A stretch of DNA of 44,243 nucleotides, from positions 1 to 44,243 of the IMG/VR virus record IMGVR_UViG_3300046616_000070; one strand, written 5' to 3'. Numbering within the stretch: the stretch's first letter is position 1; each line of letters starts with the position of its first letter. The notes below the pieces were generated by a model. The model had not been told where the DNA came from, ran no database searches, and was given only the letters and a program-made list of their open reading frames with translations. Positions 7,937-15,842 of the stretch are shown one piece after another. The position numbers and the translations under genes are program-made. This stretch comes from a virus.

Positions 7937-9375
7937 CACCCGACCTCATCTCGGTTTCTGTTGCTGACTTCCTCTGGAAGGCTGGTATCAAGAAGGCCGG
8001 GGCACTCTCCGCTGCCACGCGCAGTGACGACGGCAAGACCTTCACCGGGTCTGGCGTCAAGCCCGGCTCCAGCGTTGTGGTGCTCGTCAACGCAGCCAGC
8101 GTTGCCACCGTCACCGCCGACGCCTCGGGCAACTGGACTTACACCTTCACGACTGCTCCCGCTGCTGGCTCTGTTGTCGGCTGGGACGGCACCACGACTG
8201 CACCGACGCTGACCGTGCCGCAGGCTGCTACGCCTCCGGTATCTAGCCTGCTCGATCTGCACTCGCGCATCGTCTACTTCGGCGACAGCATCACAGCCAA
8301 CCGGGGCTTCTCAGGCTTCGCTGACTGGTGTCAGTTCTTCTCGCGCGGTCGCTACTTCGGCAAGGCCATCGGCTCCAACGGCCTCGGCCCCACGGGCTGG
8401 AACCAAGGCGTCGTCGGCAACACCACTGACCAGCTCATCGCTCGCATCCAGAACGTTCTCGACGAAGCACCGAAGGTTGTCTTCCTGCTCATCGGCACGA
8501 ACGACATCGGCGCCAGCGGGCGGGATGCGACCTACATCACCACGCGCCTCCGCACGATCATAAACACACTGATCGCTGCCGGTATCAAGGTTGTGGTTGG
8601 CACGATCATCCCTCGCATCGCTGCAGGCTGGGGCTCCACTCAGAATGCCACGAAGGATGCCGTCAACGCTTGGATCAAGGCACAGACGGACATCACCGTT
8701 GCGGACACCGCTGCTGCGATCACCAACGCTGCAACGCAGCTCATGGCAGACGGTACGCACCCGAATGGCCTTGGCGCTCAGCCGATGGGCCGTGTCGCTG
8801 CGACCGCTATCAGCAGCCTGATCTCGACCAACGACATCCTCTACACGCTGCCTACAGCTCCTGCAGAGAACCTCTTCGCCAACCCGTTCTTCACGGGCGG
8901 CACCACGACGGCAACGTCATGGACGTTCTTCCAAGGCTCTAACGGCCTGACGAAGGCGGCGAGTAAGACCACGCTCGATGGCTACGATGCACAGAAGATC
9001 GTGTGGAGTGGCACTTCGAATGCCGCTGTCGCGGACAACATCAACCAGAACGTCACGCCCGCTGGCGGCATCGCCGGAGATCTTTATGAGGCGTGGGTTG
9101 AGGTTCAGGTCAATCGCTTCACAGGCTTCCGTGGCTTGGCGCTTGCGGCTGGCACCAACACCAGCGGCTTCACCGCGATGTCGATCACGGCTGTGGACAC
9201 CGTCGATCAGACGGCTCCGTTCCGGGGCGTGCTTCGCGCACCTCCGTCAGCACTCGCCACCAACGGCGGCACTCTCGCCTCGCGCCTGTCATTCGTCCCC
9301 GCCAATGGCGTGGTGTGTGACGCCGAGGTGCTGATCCTCCGCTCTGGCTTCCGCCGAGTGCCGAACGGCCAATAA
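7933..9375 (+). CDS. Tail-spike-like SGNH/GDSL hydrolase with Ig-like and carbohydrate-binding-like flanks
   Basis: 480 aa, ATGA overlap with the small terminase. Residues about 30-90 resemble a bacterial Ig-like beta domain (TFTGSGVKPGSSVVVLVNA...GNWTYTF). Residues about 112-300 form an SGNH hydrolase: block I YFGDSIT (S119), block II VVGN (G162), block III IGTND (N190), block V DGTHPN (D273, H276). All catalytic residues are present. The last 160 residues look like a beta-sandwich binding module. It probably deacetylates or de-esterifies host surface glycan. Lack of a signal peptide and its place among late genes fit a virion spike. The substrate is unknown. Confidence 0.85.
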   Translation: MTPDLISVSVADFLWKAGIKKAGALSAATRSDDGKTFTGSGVKPGSSVVVLVNAASVATVTADASGNWTYTFTTAPAAGSVVGWDGTTTAPTLTVPQAATPPVSSLLDLHSRIVYFGDSITANRGFSGFADWCQFFSRGRYFGKAIGSNGLGPTGWNQGVVGNTTDQLIARIQNVLDEAPKVVFLLIGTNDIGASGRDATYITTRLRTIINTLIAAGIKVVVGTIIPRIAAGWGSTQNATKDAVNAWIKAQTDITVADTAAAITNAATQLMADGTHPNGLGAQPMGRVAATAISSLISTNDILYTLPTAPAENLFANPFFTGGTTTATSWTFFQGSNGLTKAASKTTLDGYDAQKIVWSGTSNAAVADNINQNVTPAGGIAGDLYEAWVEVQVNRFTGFRGLALAAGTNTSGFTAMSITAVDTVDQTAPFRGVLRAPPSALATNGGTLASRLSFVPANGVVCDAEVLILRSGFRRVPNGQ

Positions 9376-9386
9376 CGAAAGGATAC

Positions 9387-11138
9387 ATGGTCACAAAGAC
9401 TAAGGCCCATCTTAAGGGGACAACCAGCCTAACCAACGCTGATCCCCTTAAGGCGGACTTCCGCAACTTCCTCTGGATGGTCTGGAAGCATCTCAATCTT
9501 CCTGAGCCGACACCAGTCCAGTATGACATCGCCAAGTTCTTGCAGCACGGCCCGCGCCGCTGCGTCATCGAAGCCTTCCGAGGCGTCGGCAAGAGCTGGG
9601 TCACTTCGGCCTTCGTATGCTGGTTGCTGTATTGCGACCCGCAGCTCAAGATCATGGTTGTCTCCGCGAGCAAGACCCGCGCCGACGACTTCTCGACCTT
9701 TACCCTGCGGCTCATCAACGACATCGAGCTGCTACACTTCCTTCGCCCGACTGGCGATCAGCGCAACTCCAAGATCGCCTTCGACGTTGGCCCGGCCCAG
9801 CCTGACCATTCGCCATCGGTGAAGTCGGTCGGCATCACCGGCCAGCTCACGGGCTCCCGCGCCAACTACATCATCGCCGACGATATCGAGGTGGTGAACA
9901 ACTCCGCGACACAGGCCCTCCGCGATAAGCTGAGCGAGCTGGTCAAGGAGTTCGACGCAGTGCTCAAGCCGGGTGGTCGCGTGATCTACCTCGGCACTCC
10001 TCAGTGCGAGCAGTCGCTCTACAACTCACTTCCAGAACGCGGCTACGTCGTCCGCATCTGGCCCGCCCGCTACCCGACGCCCGACAAGCGGGAGAAGTAC
10101 GGGGCCAAGCTGGCACCCTTCATCGCCAACAAGCTGGACCTCGACGAGAGCCTAGCGTGGCAACCCACGGACCCTGTGCGGTTCGACGACGAAGACCTCA
10201 GTGAGCGAGAGATGTCCTACGGGCGCTCTGGCTTTGCCCTTCAGTTCCAACTCGACACGAGCCTTTCAGATGCGGATCGATATCCTCTTCGCTTGCGCGA
10301 TCTTGTTGTTCTCAGCCTTGATCCTCTACGCGCACCTTCGGACCTCGCGTGGGCCTCAGGGCCGGATCAGCTCTTCAACGAAGTCCCTGCTGTCGGACTT
10401 AACGGTGATCATTACTACCGGCCGATTTTCGTAAGTAAGGACTATCTGGAATACGAAGGTTCCGTCATGTTCGTCGATCCCTCGGGACGCGGCAAGGACG
10501 AGACCACCTACGCTGTCGTGAAGATGCTCCATGGGCGTCTGTTTCTCACGGACATCGGGGCGTTCCTCGGTGGCTATGACGACAAGACCCTCGGCGACAT
10601 CTGCATGGCCGCGCGTCGGCAGCATGTGAACCTGATCCTCTGCGAGCCCAACTACGGCGGCGGCATGTTCACCCAGCTCCTCTCGGCCAAGGCCCAGCAG
10701 GTCTACCCGGTCGAGGTGAAGGACGCTGAGTGGGCCAAGGTCCAGAAGGAGATGCGGATCATCGACACGCTGGAGCCGATCATGAACCAGCACCGGCTCG
10801 TGGTCTGTCCGAGTGTCATTCAGAAGGACTACAACTCCACCGAGTCCTACACTGCAGAGAACCAGCAGGCGTACCGGCTGTTCTATCAGATGACCCGGAT
10901 CACTCGTGACAGGGGCGCTCTAAAGCATGACGACAGGCTAGACGCGGTCGCTGGTGCCGTGGCGCACTGGACCGAGTACATGAACCGGGACAGCGAGAAG
11001 GCGCACCTGACGGCTCGTGAGGCCGCTGTGGACGCTGAGCTGGAGAAGTTCATGTCTCAGGTCATTGGCCGGGATCGGTTCAACACCGGAACCGAGGATC
11101 GCTTCGCCAGCTCCATCATGAGTGGCAGACGCCGCTAA
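9387..11138 (+). CDS. Large terminase subunit, T7 gp19-like
   Basis: 583 aa (T7 gp19 is 586). The ATPase domain has Walker A FRGVGKS (K69) and Walker B YIIADDIE (D165/D166, E168). The nuclease domain starts near MFVDPSGRGKDET (D364) and continues with LILCEPNYGGG and HDDRLDA. It drives DNA translocation and cuts concatemers. The ATG at 9387 follows AAAGGA. In T7-like phages the end of this gene lies beside the right genome end, which fits the following non-coding block. Confidence 0.95.
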   Translation: MVTKTKAHLKGTTSLTNADPLKADFRNFLWMVWKHLNLPEPTPVQYDIAKFLQHGPRRCVIEAFRGVGKSWVTSAFVCWLLYCDPQLKIMVVSASKTRADDFSTFTLRLINDIELLHFLRPTGDQRNSKIAFDVGPAQPDHSPSVKSVGITGQLTGSRANYIIADDIEVVNNSATQALRDKLSELVKEFDAVLKPGGRVIYLGTPQCEQSLYNSLPERGYVVRIWPARYPTPDKREKYGAKLAPFIANKLDLDESLAWQPTDPVRFDDEDLSEREMSYGRSGFALQFQLDTSLSDADRYPLRLRDLVVLSLDPLRAPSDLAWASGPDQLFNEVPAVGLNGDHYYRPIFVSKDYLEYEGSVMFVDPSGRGKDETTYAVVKMLHGRLFLTDIGAFLGGYDDKTLGDICMAARRQHVNLILCEPNYGGGMFTQLLSAKAQQVYPVEVKDAEWAKVQKEMRIIDTLEPIMNQHRLVVCPSVIQKDYNSTESYTAENQQAYRLFYQMTRITRDRGALKHDDRLDAVAGAVAHWTEYMNRDSEKAHLTAREAAVDAELEKFMSQVIGRDRFNTGTEDRFASSIMSGRRR

Positions 11139-11155
11139 GGTACAACCCTAGCTTG

Positions 11156-11178
11156 GAATAGGTTGCACTTCTACACTA
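11156..11178 (+). promoter_or_regulatory. Candidate phage RNAP promoter (site A)
   Basis: The core AATAGGTTGCACTTCTACAC lies 18 bp after the large terminase stop. It shares AATAGGTTGC and the CTAC block with sites at 21339 and 31271. It would direct transcription into the non-coding block or, on concatemers, into the next genome unit, as T7 promoters near the genome right end do. Confidence 0.6.
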
Positions 11179-11436
11179 TGCGCTCCCCTCCGTTACCCTA
11201 TAGGGACACTGAGGGGGGCTGTAGGTTCAGTGAAGGTTCTGGGGGGGTACCTTAGGGGTCCCCAATAAGAATAGACCCATAAGAGGGTCCCCTTAGTACG
11301 GTACCCCTTAGAGGGTGACTGAGGGGGGTCCCATTCGAATAGGCCCACCTAAGGGATGACCGAGGGGGGTTCATGTCGAAGGGGGATGCGAGACCCGCCC
11401 TATAGCCTCGCTGACGCTCGGCTCCAGGGCGGAAGT

Positions 11437-11538
11437 ATGGCAAGGCTCTCTAGGAAGCCCGTACAGTGCCCTTTCACCGGCACCCATCCTGACCTAGCGG
11501 GCCACCTCAAAAGACGCACCACGGGCCACGCCTGTTGA
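11437..11538 (+). CDS. Possible 33-aa Cys/His micro-protein
   Basis: A short ORF with GGCGGAAG upstream of the ATG. The product has C-x-F-T-G-T-H and H-L-K-R-R-T-T-G-H-A-C, a spacing that recalls a single small zinc-binding motif. It lies within an otherwise non-coding repeat-rich block and could be chance. No family was recognised. Confidence 0.25.
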   Translation: MARLSRKPVQCPFTGTHPDLAGHLKRRTTGHAC

Positions 11539-11852
11539 TCCTATAGTGTCTATGAAGGGAAGGCGAAGGTGGGTTGCGGATAGTTGGTGCAAATCTCTGA
11601 AGTGGGGGCTCGAACCCTAAGGTGGCGCGTTTCCCCCGTGGCCCCCTCGATCTCTCGTGCATCGCAGGCGCATTGTCACCGCACCTTGTCACCACGCCAC
11701 GCTAAGCCATTGATATCATTGACCATGCACTGGATGATGCATCCGCTTTGCCCATGAAATGCAGGGGGCGGGGGCTATGCGGGCAGTGCGGCGCGTCGCG
11801 TTAGTTGGCCTGTCTCTTCATATCAGTGTTTTTGTGGATGCAGCCCGCACCC

Positions 11853-11896
11853 TCAGATGCACGTCACATGCACCTCACATGCACGTCAGATGCACG
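11853..11896 (+). repeat. Four tandem 11-bp iterons, consensus TCASATGCACS
   Basis: Units start at 11853, 11864, 11875 and 11886: TCAGATGCACG, TCACATGCACC, TCACATGCACG, TCAGATGCACG. They are perfectly phased at 11 bp, about one helical turn, so a bound protein would contact one face of the DNA. Another full copy is at 11954-11964 (TCACATGCACC), preceded by a degenerate TATAGTGCACC. Possible roles are a replication origin, a packaging/terminase site or a regulator-binding array. Confidence 0.8.
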
Positions 11897-11910
11897 GGCA
11901 GGGCGCACAA

Positions 11911-11942
11911 GGTGACAGGGGCAGGCCGCGCGGATTGTCACC
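11911..11942. repeat. Inverted repeat GGTGACA...TGTCACC between iteron clusters
   Basis: Arms at 11911-11917 and 11936-11942 are exact 7-bp reverse complements around an 18-bp GC-rich centre. The arm is the same GGTGACA word that flanks the tRNA-Leu/attP region and appears at 11673, 11686, 12128 and 15951. Confidence 0.7.
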
Positions 11943-12022
11943 TATAGTGCACCTCACATGCACCTAGCGTGTGCCGTATGCCTTCCATTGGCCTGCAGCG
12001 TCATAGCGGCCACCGTTCGCAC

Positions 12023-12041
12023 GGGTTGCACTGTCATTCCA
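12023..12041 (+). promoter_or_regulatory. Candidate phage RNAP promoter (site E, divergent downstream half)
   Basis: GGGTTGCACTGTCATTCCA shares the GGTTGCACT core with the four better sites, but its downstream half differs. It lies in the non-coding block upstream of the early genes. It is the weakest member of the set. Confidence 0.4.
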
Positions 12042-12178
12042 CGTTAGCAGGGCCATCACAGCCACTGCGATTGCACCTAAGATGACGATTTGTTTGGCCT
12101 TCATAACTACACTTCGACTCCAAAAGAGGTGACAAAACAGTGGATTATAAAATTGTTCTGTCTACCCATATTTTTTTG

Positions 12179-12208
12179 TTGACCTTCCAATCGTAGTAAG
12201 TCTATAAC
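12179..12208 (+). promoter_or_regulatory. Host-type early promoter (TTGACC-18-TATAAC)
   Basis: A -35 box TTGACC (12179-12184) and -10 box TATAAC (12203-12208) are separated by 18 bp, after an A/T-rich run TATTTTTTTGTT. It is the best host sigma70-like promoter upstream of the early genes and would play the role of T7 A1-A3. Its spacer contains CCAATCGTAG, shared with six other early sites. Confidence 0.65.
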
Positions 12209-12540
12209 CGTAGCCACTGGACACAACGTAAGTGACCTTCGGGTTCGTCCAGCTACGGCGTAGCAGGCCACGCAAGAGCATAAAAACCTGCAGCACGGTT
12301 GCTCCGATCCAACCGCTCTATGATGCACCTACGCGATTGCGCAAGGCCATTCAAGGGCGCTGCAGGACGGGCGCGGTCTACCGGCGATACACTTCCCAAA
12401 TCAAACACGGAACGCCGCGACGGGCCGCGCCTAACTGCACTTAGCAAGGCGTGATGCCATTACCTGCAACCTGAGCCGGTCACTAGCGGCGTTCAAGTTT
12501 GGCTTGCTGGCCAAAGACTGCATCTGTTTTTTTTGTCCTT

Positions 12541-12570
12541 CACACCTACCAATCGTAGAGGGTCTACAAT
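12541..12570 (+). promoter_or_regulatory. Member of the conserved early 30-bp motif family, just before the first early gene
   Basis: CACACCTACCAATCGTAG followed by AGGGTCTACAAT aligns base for base with the promoter at 12179 (same 18-bp spacing, TACAAT at the -10 position). Here the element overlaps the ribosome site GAGGG and the ATG at 12569, so if it is a promoter it cannot serve that start codon. This argues that the motif may be a regulator-binding site rather than only a promoter. Confidence 0.45.
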
Positions 12571-13315
12571 GTCTAACGGTTTCATCTTCTATCGTGGTCC
12601 GTCCATGCTTGACGGTTCTCCTATCATCGCTGTCGCAACTGGCGTTGAGCGTGGCTCACGCAATGGTAAGACGGGCGGCGGATTGATCCAGACTTGGATC
12701 ATGCGCGACGACATGACACCTACTGACGCTGTCAACACTGGCAGCGACGCGGCGATCTGCGGCGCATGCCCGCACCGTGGCACGGTCGAGAACGGCAAGA
12801 ACGTTGGCCGGTCCTGCTATGTGACCGTGTTTCAAGCCCCGCTCGTTGTCTGGAAGAGCGCCCAGCGCGGCCTATACGAAACCCTCAGTGCATCGCAGGC
12901 TGGCGCGGTTGTTGCTGGTCGCGCTGTCCGTCTGGGCAGCTATGGCGATCCTGCAGCGGTGCCTATGGCAGTCTGGAATGACTTGCTGGCGGCGGTAAGC
13001 GCTAAGGCTGGATACACTCATCAATGGGCACGCTTCCCAGAGCTGGCAGCGTATTGCATGGCGAGCTGTGACACTGCGGCGGATCATGCGGCAGCTAAGG
13101 CTGCAGGCTGGCGCACGTTCCGTGTGCGTCGCTCCACTGATCCGGTCATGCCGCGTGAAGTGATTTGCCCTGCATCTGCAGAGGCTGGCGCTAAGACGTC
13201 ATGCGATGCCTGCAAGGCGTGCGGCGGACACACTGCCAAGGCGAAGGCCGATATCGTCATCGTTGCCCATGGGGCTGCATCTAAGGTGAATGCGTTCGCT
13301 CGTTTTGCGGCCTAG
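12569..13315 (+). CDS. Cysteine-rich early protein, DUF7227-like, unknown function
   Basis: 248 aa. The ATG at 12569 follows GAGGG with 6-bp spacing; an in-frame start at 12533 lacks this. Conserved-looking features are GPSMLDGSPIIAVATG, NGKTGGGLIQTWI, AAICGACPHRG and a C-terminal cysteine cluster ICPAS...SCDACKACGG. Phage proteins with this N-terminal G-P-x-x-x-D-G pattern and CGxCxHR motif occur in many actinobacterial and proteobacterial phages without known function. The cysteines suggest metal or Fe-S binding (inference). As the first gene of the early region it may act on host takeover. Confidence 0.75.
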   Translation: MSNGFIFYRGPSMLDGSPIIAVATGVERGSRNGKTGGGLIQTWIMRDDMTPTDAVNTGSDAAICGACPHRGTVENGKNVGRSCYVTVFQAPLVVWKSAQRGLYETLSASQAGAVVAGRAVRLGSYGDPAAVPMAVWNDLLAAVSAKAGYTHQWARFPELAAYCMASCDTAADHAAAKAAGWRTFRVRRSTDPVMPREVICPASAEAGAKTSCDACKACGGHTAKAKADIVIVAHGAASKVNAFARFAA

Positions 13316-13344
13316 TCACACTACGATTGTAGCATAACTACACA
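13315..13344 (+). promoter_or_regulatory. Early motif family member after the DUF7227-like gene
   Basis: GTCACA then CTACGATTGTAG and TACACA at the 18-bp position. The centre CTACGATTGTAG is a near-palindrome (CTAC-GATT-GTAG). It starts in the stop codon context of the upstream gene, like the copy after the RNAP gene at 21302. Confidence 0.45.
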
Positions 13345-13418
13345 TAGCAAGCTTATCGACACAGGGCATCGCAAGTGCCCTGCACGATGCGCTCATGCAT
13401 CTTTGTGGAGGTTCTACC

Positions 13419-13754
13419 GTGACACGCCGCAACTACAATGCCGCTGCAGTGGATGCAGCAATCGCCCAGAGCAATCGCAGTGGCTGCAAGATCAATGGCC
13501 GCGAGGCTAAGGCAATCCACGCGCTACTGCAGGGCAGGGCACCGCGCCCTTACTACACATTGGCCGTTCGCTATGACGGGCGATGGAGCTGCGAATTTGG
13601 CGACTATGCCCGCGACGTTGTCGAGCAAGAGCTGCAGGACGTTCGCGACAACTCAGGCATCCGCAAAGCCGATCTGAAAATCATCACCACGGGTTCGTCA
13701 CAGGCCGCGATTGATGCGGCGATCAATGCCCTCAATGAGGTATCGGGAAAATGA
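13419..13754 (+). CDS. Hypothetical early protein
   Basis: 111 aa. GTG at 13419 is chosen because TGGAGG lies 7-12 bases upstream; an in-frame ATG at 13395 has no ribosome site. The N-terminal third is basic and helical (NAAAVDAAIAQSNRSGCKINGREAKAIHALLQGR). The middle is beta-rich (YYTLAVRYDGRWSCEFGDY). The C-terminus is a helical AIDAAINALNE. No family recognised. It is translationally coupled to the next gene (ATGA). Confidence 0.65.
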   Translation: MTRRNYNAAAVDAAIAQSNRSGCKINGREAKAIHALLQGRAPRPYYTLAVRYDGRWSCEFGDYARDVVEQELQDVRDNSGIRKADLKIITTGSSQAAIDAAINALNEVSGK

Positions 13755-14008
13755 GACTGTCAAACGTAGCGCAGGTTACCTGCAAGCCCACCGCAACGAA
13801 CACCTATTGCGGCCACTACACATTCCACAGGAAGGGCGGTGTGCTGCGCTTCCGAGGCCACAAGTTCTTCGAGGATCGCGACCATTTCGAGCGCTGTCTG
13901 GTGGCTTGGAACAAGTCGAATGACTGGCACTACGAGGCACGTCTGATGCCCGTCATGTCCATCGGTCAAGACGAGATCGACTACGCGCTGCAGTCGGAGG
14001 CCGCATGA
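13751..14008 (+). CDS. Hypothetical early protein
   Basis: 85 aa, ATGA overlap with the previous gene. It contains three cysteines and several histidines (CGHYTFHRKGG, HKFFEDRDHFERC), with aromatic WNKSNDWHYEARL. A small alpha/beta fold is likely; metal binding is possible. No family recognised. Part of a run of coupled small early genes that probably act on the host. Confidence 0.6.
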   Translation: MRLSNVAQVTCKPTATNTYCGHYTFHRKGGVLRFRGHKFFEDRDHFERCLVAWNKSNDWHYEARLMPVMSIGQDEIDYALQSEAA

Positions 14009-14085
14009 TGACATGGGACCTCAAGTGCATGTTCGTTCTCGCATTCATCGGCGCGTTCGCCATCCCGGTATGGGTGCTGCAGTGA
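14005..14085 (+). CDS. 26-aa single-pass membrane micro-protein
   Basis: MMTWDLKCMFVLAFIGAFAIPVWVLQ. ATGA overlap with the upstream gene and GTGA overlap with the downstream gene place it exactly between two coupled genes. Residues 8-26 form one transmembrane segment. Function unknown; the tight overlaps support that it is translated. Confidence 0.5.
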   Translation: MMTWDLKCMFVLAFIGAFAIPVWVLQ

Positions 14086-14294
14086 ACGATCCGCAGAGCA
14101 AGGTGGAGCGCGTCAAGCACGGCGCACGCGAGACAACTACACATTTGGTGACGGTGGATGACTTGATTGTCTACCGCACGAAAGAGGGCGGGCTCTGTGT
14201 CGAGTTCGTTCGCTGTGATGCCAAGGGCAAGCCCGCTGAGGGCTACCGCGTCACGGTCTGTCCAGAGGATGCAGAGCGCATCCGCAAAGCCTGA
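14082..14294 (+). CDS. Hypothetical early protein
   Basis: 70 aa, GTG start inside the upstream stop (GTGA). The sequence is beta-rich (THLVTVDDLIVYRTKEGGLCVEFVRCDAKGK) and ends with a helix, CPEDAERIRKA. No family recognised. It ends 84 bp before the kinase-like gene. Confidence 0.55.
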   Translation: MNDPQSKVERVKHGARETTTHLVTVDDLIVYRTKEGGLCVEFVRCDAKGKPAEGYRVTVCPEDAERIRKA

Positions 14295-14377
14295 ACTGAT
14301 CCGAGGGGCGGGCGGGGGCCTGCCTCTCCAGTGAGTTCATGTGGACTCTACAACGCGCAACGGGACGGGGAAATTCT

Positions 14378-15493
14378 ATGCGCCTTCGCTACAATCCATT
14401 TCGTCAGGAATTTGAGCACTCACGGGAATACGACAACCTAACAACCTACGAGCGGAAGCTGCTACTCAACCGCGTTAGGGGCTGGTGCCGTGACTGGAAC
14501 GGTCAGCGTGCCATGCACTTCTCGCTGCCAGTCGAGCCGCGCGTCATGATGCGACCGCCGTCGATGCCGCACCGTATGGTGCAGATGAAGCGTGTTGAAG
14601 TGATCCTGACCGAGGCACCGATACCGGGGCGTCGCGAGAATGTCGAAGAGAAGGCACGTCGCGAGCTGATGGACTTCGTGGCGAAGCAAGGCCGCTTGGC
14701 GTGGCCTATGCTGCGTCCCAATGCGTTCCTGCAGATGGCCGCTGGCAATGACAAGCCACCGCGCGACTTCATGTTGCCCACCGCGCAGCAGAAGGCCATG
14801 GCGGACATGAAGGCTTACTGTGTGGCCGACGTGAAGGCACAAATCGCCCTGGCCCCACCGCTGATCGACAACCCCAAGCCCGTCAAGCCACCGCTTGGCA
14901 AGCGCCCGAACCTCTCACGCTGGCAGGACGGCGACCACTTCGTAGAGCGCCTAAAGAAGCGTGGCTACAAGCTGCTAGGTGCTGGCTGCTTCTCTATGGT
15001 GCTGGCTAAGCCCGGTAGTGATCGCGTGATCAAAGTAAACTTCAAATCTGACAACTGGCTGGACTATGTGGTCTGGGCAGCGAAGGTGGGGCAGGCGGGC
15101 AAGATGGCCCCGAAGGTCTACAGCTACCGCCGCTTCAACGAAGGCCGCCACGGCGAGTTCTATGTGGCCATCATGGAGCGGATGGAATGCTGCATGGATG
15201 ACCTCTACCGCAAGGACCCTCGCAAGTATGCCGCCTACAGCGCACTGCGGGAGTTCATCGACTTTAGCAGGGACGCTGAGGGCGTCGCCGCTGAGGTTGT
15301 GATCCCCGGCGCAATCGCGTTCGGCGTCATGCTCCGCAGCTCGTTCAAGGGTCAGCGTCTCGACCTCCACGGCAACAACTGGATGGTCCGTAAGGACGGC
15401 ACCATCGCCTGCACCGATCCGCTGTGTGACGGCAAGTCATCAGCCCCGTCGAGGATGCGTTCGCGCGACCTCGCTGCTCTTTCTGTTGCCTGA
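14378..15493 (+). CDS. Probable protein kinase (T7 gp0.7 positional analogue)
   Basis: 371 aa from ATG 14378, which follows GGGGAAA; ATG 14339 is in frame but lacks a good ribosome site. The C-terminal half has kinase-like marks: a glycine-rich loop LLGAGCFSMVL (G201, G203), VIKVN with K219 as the ATP lysine, a hinge-like YVAIMERMECCMDDLY, a catalytic-loop LDLHGNNWMV (H331, N333/N334) and a metal-binding aspartate IACTDP (D347). T7 gp0.7 is an early Ser/Thr kinase, placed before RNAP, that modifies host RNAP and RNase III. The first 190 residues are basic and unrecognised. An aminoglycoside-phosphotransferase-like fold is the main alternative. Confidence 0.7.
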   Translation: MRLRYNPFRQEFEHSREYDNLTTYERKLLLNRVRGWCRDWNGQRAMHFSLPVEPRVMMRPPSMPHRMVQMKRVEVILTEAPIPGRRENVEEKARRELMDFVAKQGRLAWPMLRPNAFLQMAAGNDKPPRDFMLPTAQQKAMADMKAYCVADVKAQIALAPPLIDNPKPVKPPLGKRPNLSRWQDGDHFVERLKKRGYKLLGAGCFSMVLAKPGSDRVIKVNFKSDNWLDYVVWAAKVGQAGKMAPKVYSYRRFNEGRHGEFYVAIMERMECCMDDLYRKDPRKYAAYSALREFIDFSRDAEGVAAEVVIPGAIAFGVMLRSSFKGQRLDLHGNNWMVRKDGTIACTDPLCDGKSSAPSRMRSRDLAALSVA

Positions 15494-15522
15494 TCACATA
15501 CCATTCATAGGAAGTCTACGAG
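15493..15522 (+). promoter_or_regulatory. Early motif family member before the 62-aa gene
   Basis: ATCACA, spacer TACCATTCATAGGAAGTC, then TACGAG at the -10 position. The spacer matches the family core (T/A)CCAWTCRTAG. It overlaps the AGGAAG ribosome site of the next gene. Confidence 0.4.
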
Positions 15523-15711
15523 ATGAAGCGACGCATCTTTACGAGCATCAAGTCGGCACGCCGCGCAGGGCTGCAGGCTGTGACCGGGCGACACCTCCAG
15601 TTCAAGGTCGAGGCCGCTATCGTTTGGAACGGGGACCGCACCGCCGACATCGGCTGGTCAGTCTCGCTGTGGACGCCAGCAGGCAACATGAAGGGCTGGG
15701 TGCGCGGATGA
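15523..15711 (+). CDS. Hypothetical early protein
   Basis: 62 aa, ATG preceded by AGGAAG. A basic N-terminus (MKRRIFTSIKSARRAG) is followed by a beta-rich segment ending GWVRG. No family recognised. The stop overlaps the next ATG (ATGA). Confidence 0.55.
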   Translation: MKRRIFTSIKSARRAGLQAVTGRHLQFKVEAAIVWNGDRTADIGWSVSLWTPAGNMKGWVRG

Positions 15712-15842
15712 GCTACGAGCAAGCCCTCGATCTAGTCGGTGATCCGCCAGCATGGGTGCTGCAGGGCATCGTTGAGCGCCACCCTCGCAGTTCCAGATAT
15801 GCACGGGCTGCAATGCTGCTACTCAAACGCAAGGCCGAGTAA
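15708..15842 (+). CDS. Hypothetical small early protein
   Basis: 44 aa, ATGA overlap. The sequence MSYEQALDLVGDPPAWVLQG then ARAAMLLLKRKAE suggests two short helices. No family recognised. It is the last gene before the lysogeny module. Confidence 0.5.
   Translation: MSYEQALDLVGDPPAWVLQGIVERHPRSSRYARAAMLLLKRKAE

Larger units (their letters stand above)
11139..12568. other. Non-coding intergenic block between large terminase and early genes; candidate genome-end region
   Basis: About 1.43 kb with no convincing gene. It holds a candidate phage promoter (11156), a CCCTATAGGG palindrome (11196-11205), CCTTAG/CCTAAG motifs (11250, 11291, 11306, 11348), three GAGGGGGG repeats (about 11211, 11320, 11361), paired TTGTCACC sites (11673, 11686), 11-bp iterons (11853-11896, 11954-11964), a GGTGACA/TGTCACC inverted repeat (11911-11942), a second phage promoter-like site (12023) and a host-type promoter (12179). 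In T7 the matching interval carries the direct terminal repeat bordered by short CCTAAAG repeats, so the physical ends probably lie here, collapsed in the assembly. Confidence 0.6.

Noticed and set aside
11196-11215. T7- or SP6-type promoter at CCCTATAGGGACACTGAGG, and CTATAG words at 11540, 11942 and 16464
   Set aside because: Only the CTATAG core matches; the upstream recognition bases of T7 or SP6 promoters are absent. The 16464 case is better explained as a host -10 box.
11853-11964. CRISPR array
   Set aside because: The repeat unit is 11 bp without spacers of normal length, and there are no cas genes.
11759-12444. Short frames at 11759-11947 and 12232-12444
   Set aside because: They cross the iterons and the promoter region, lack ribosome sites and have non-protein-like composition.
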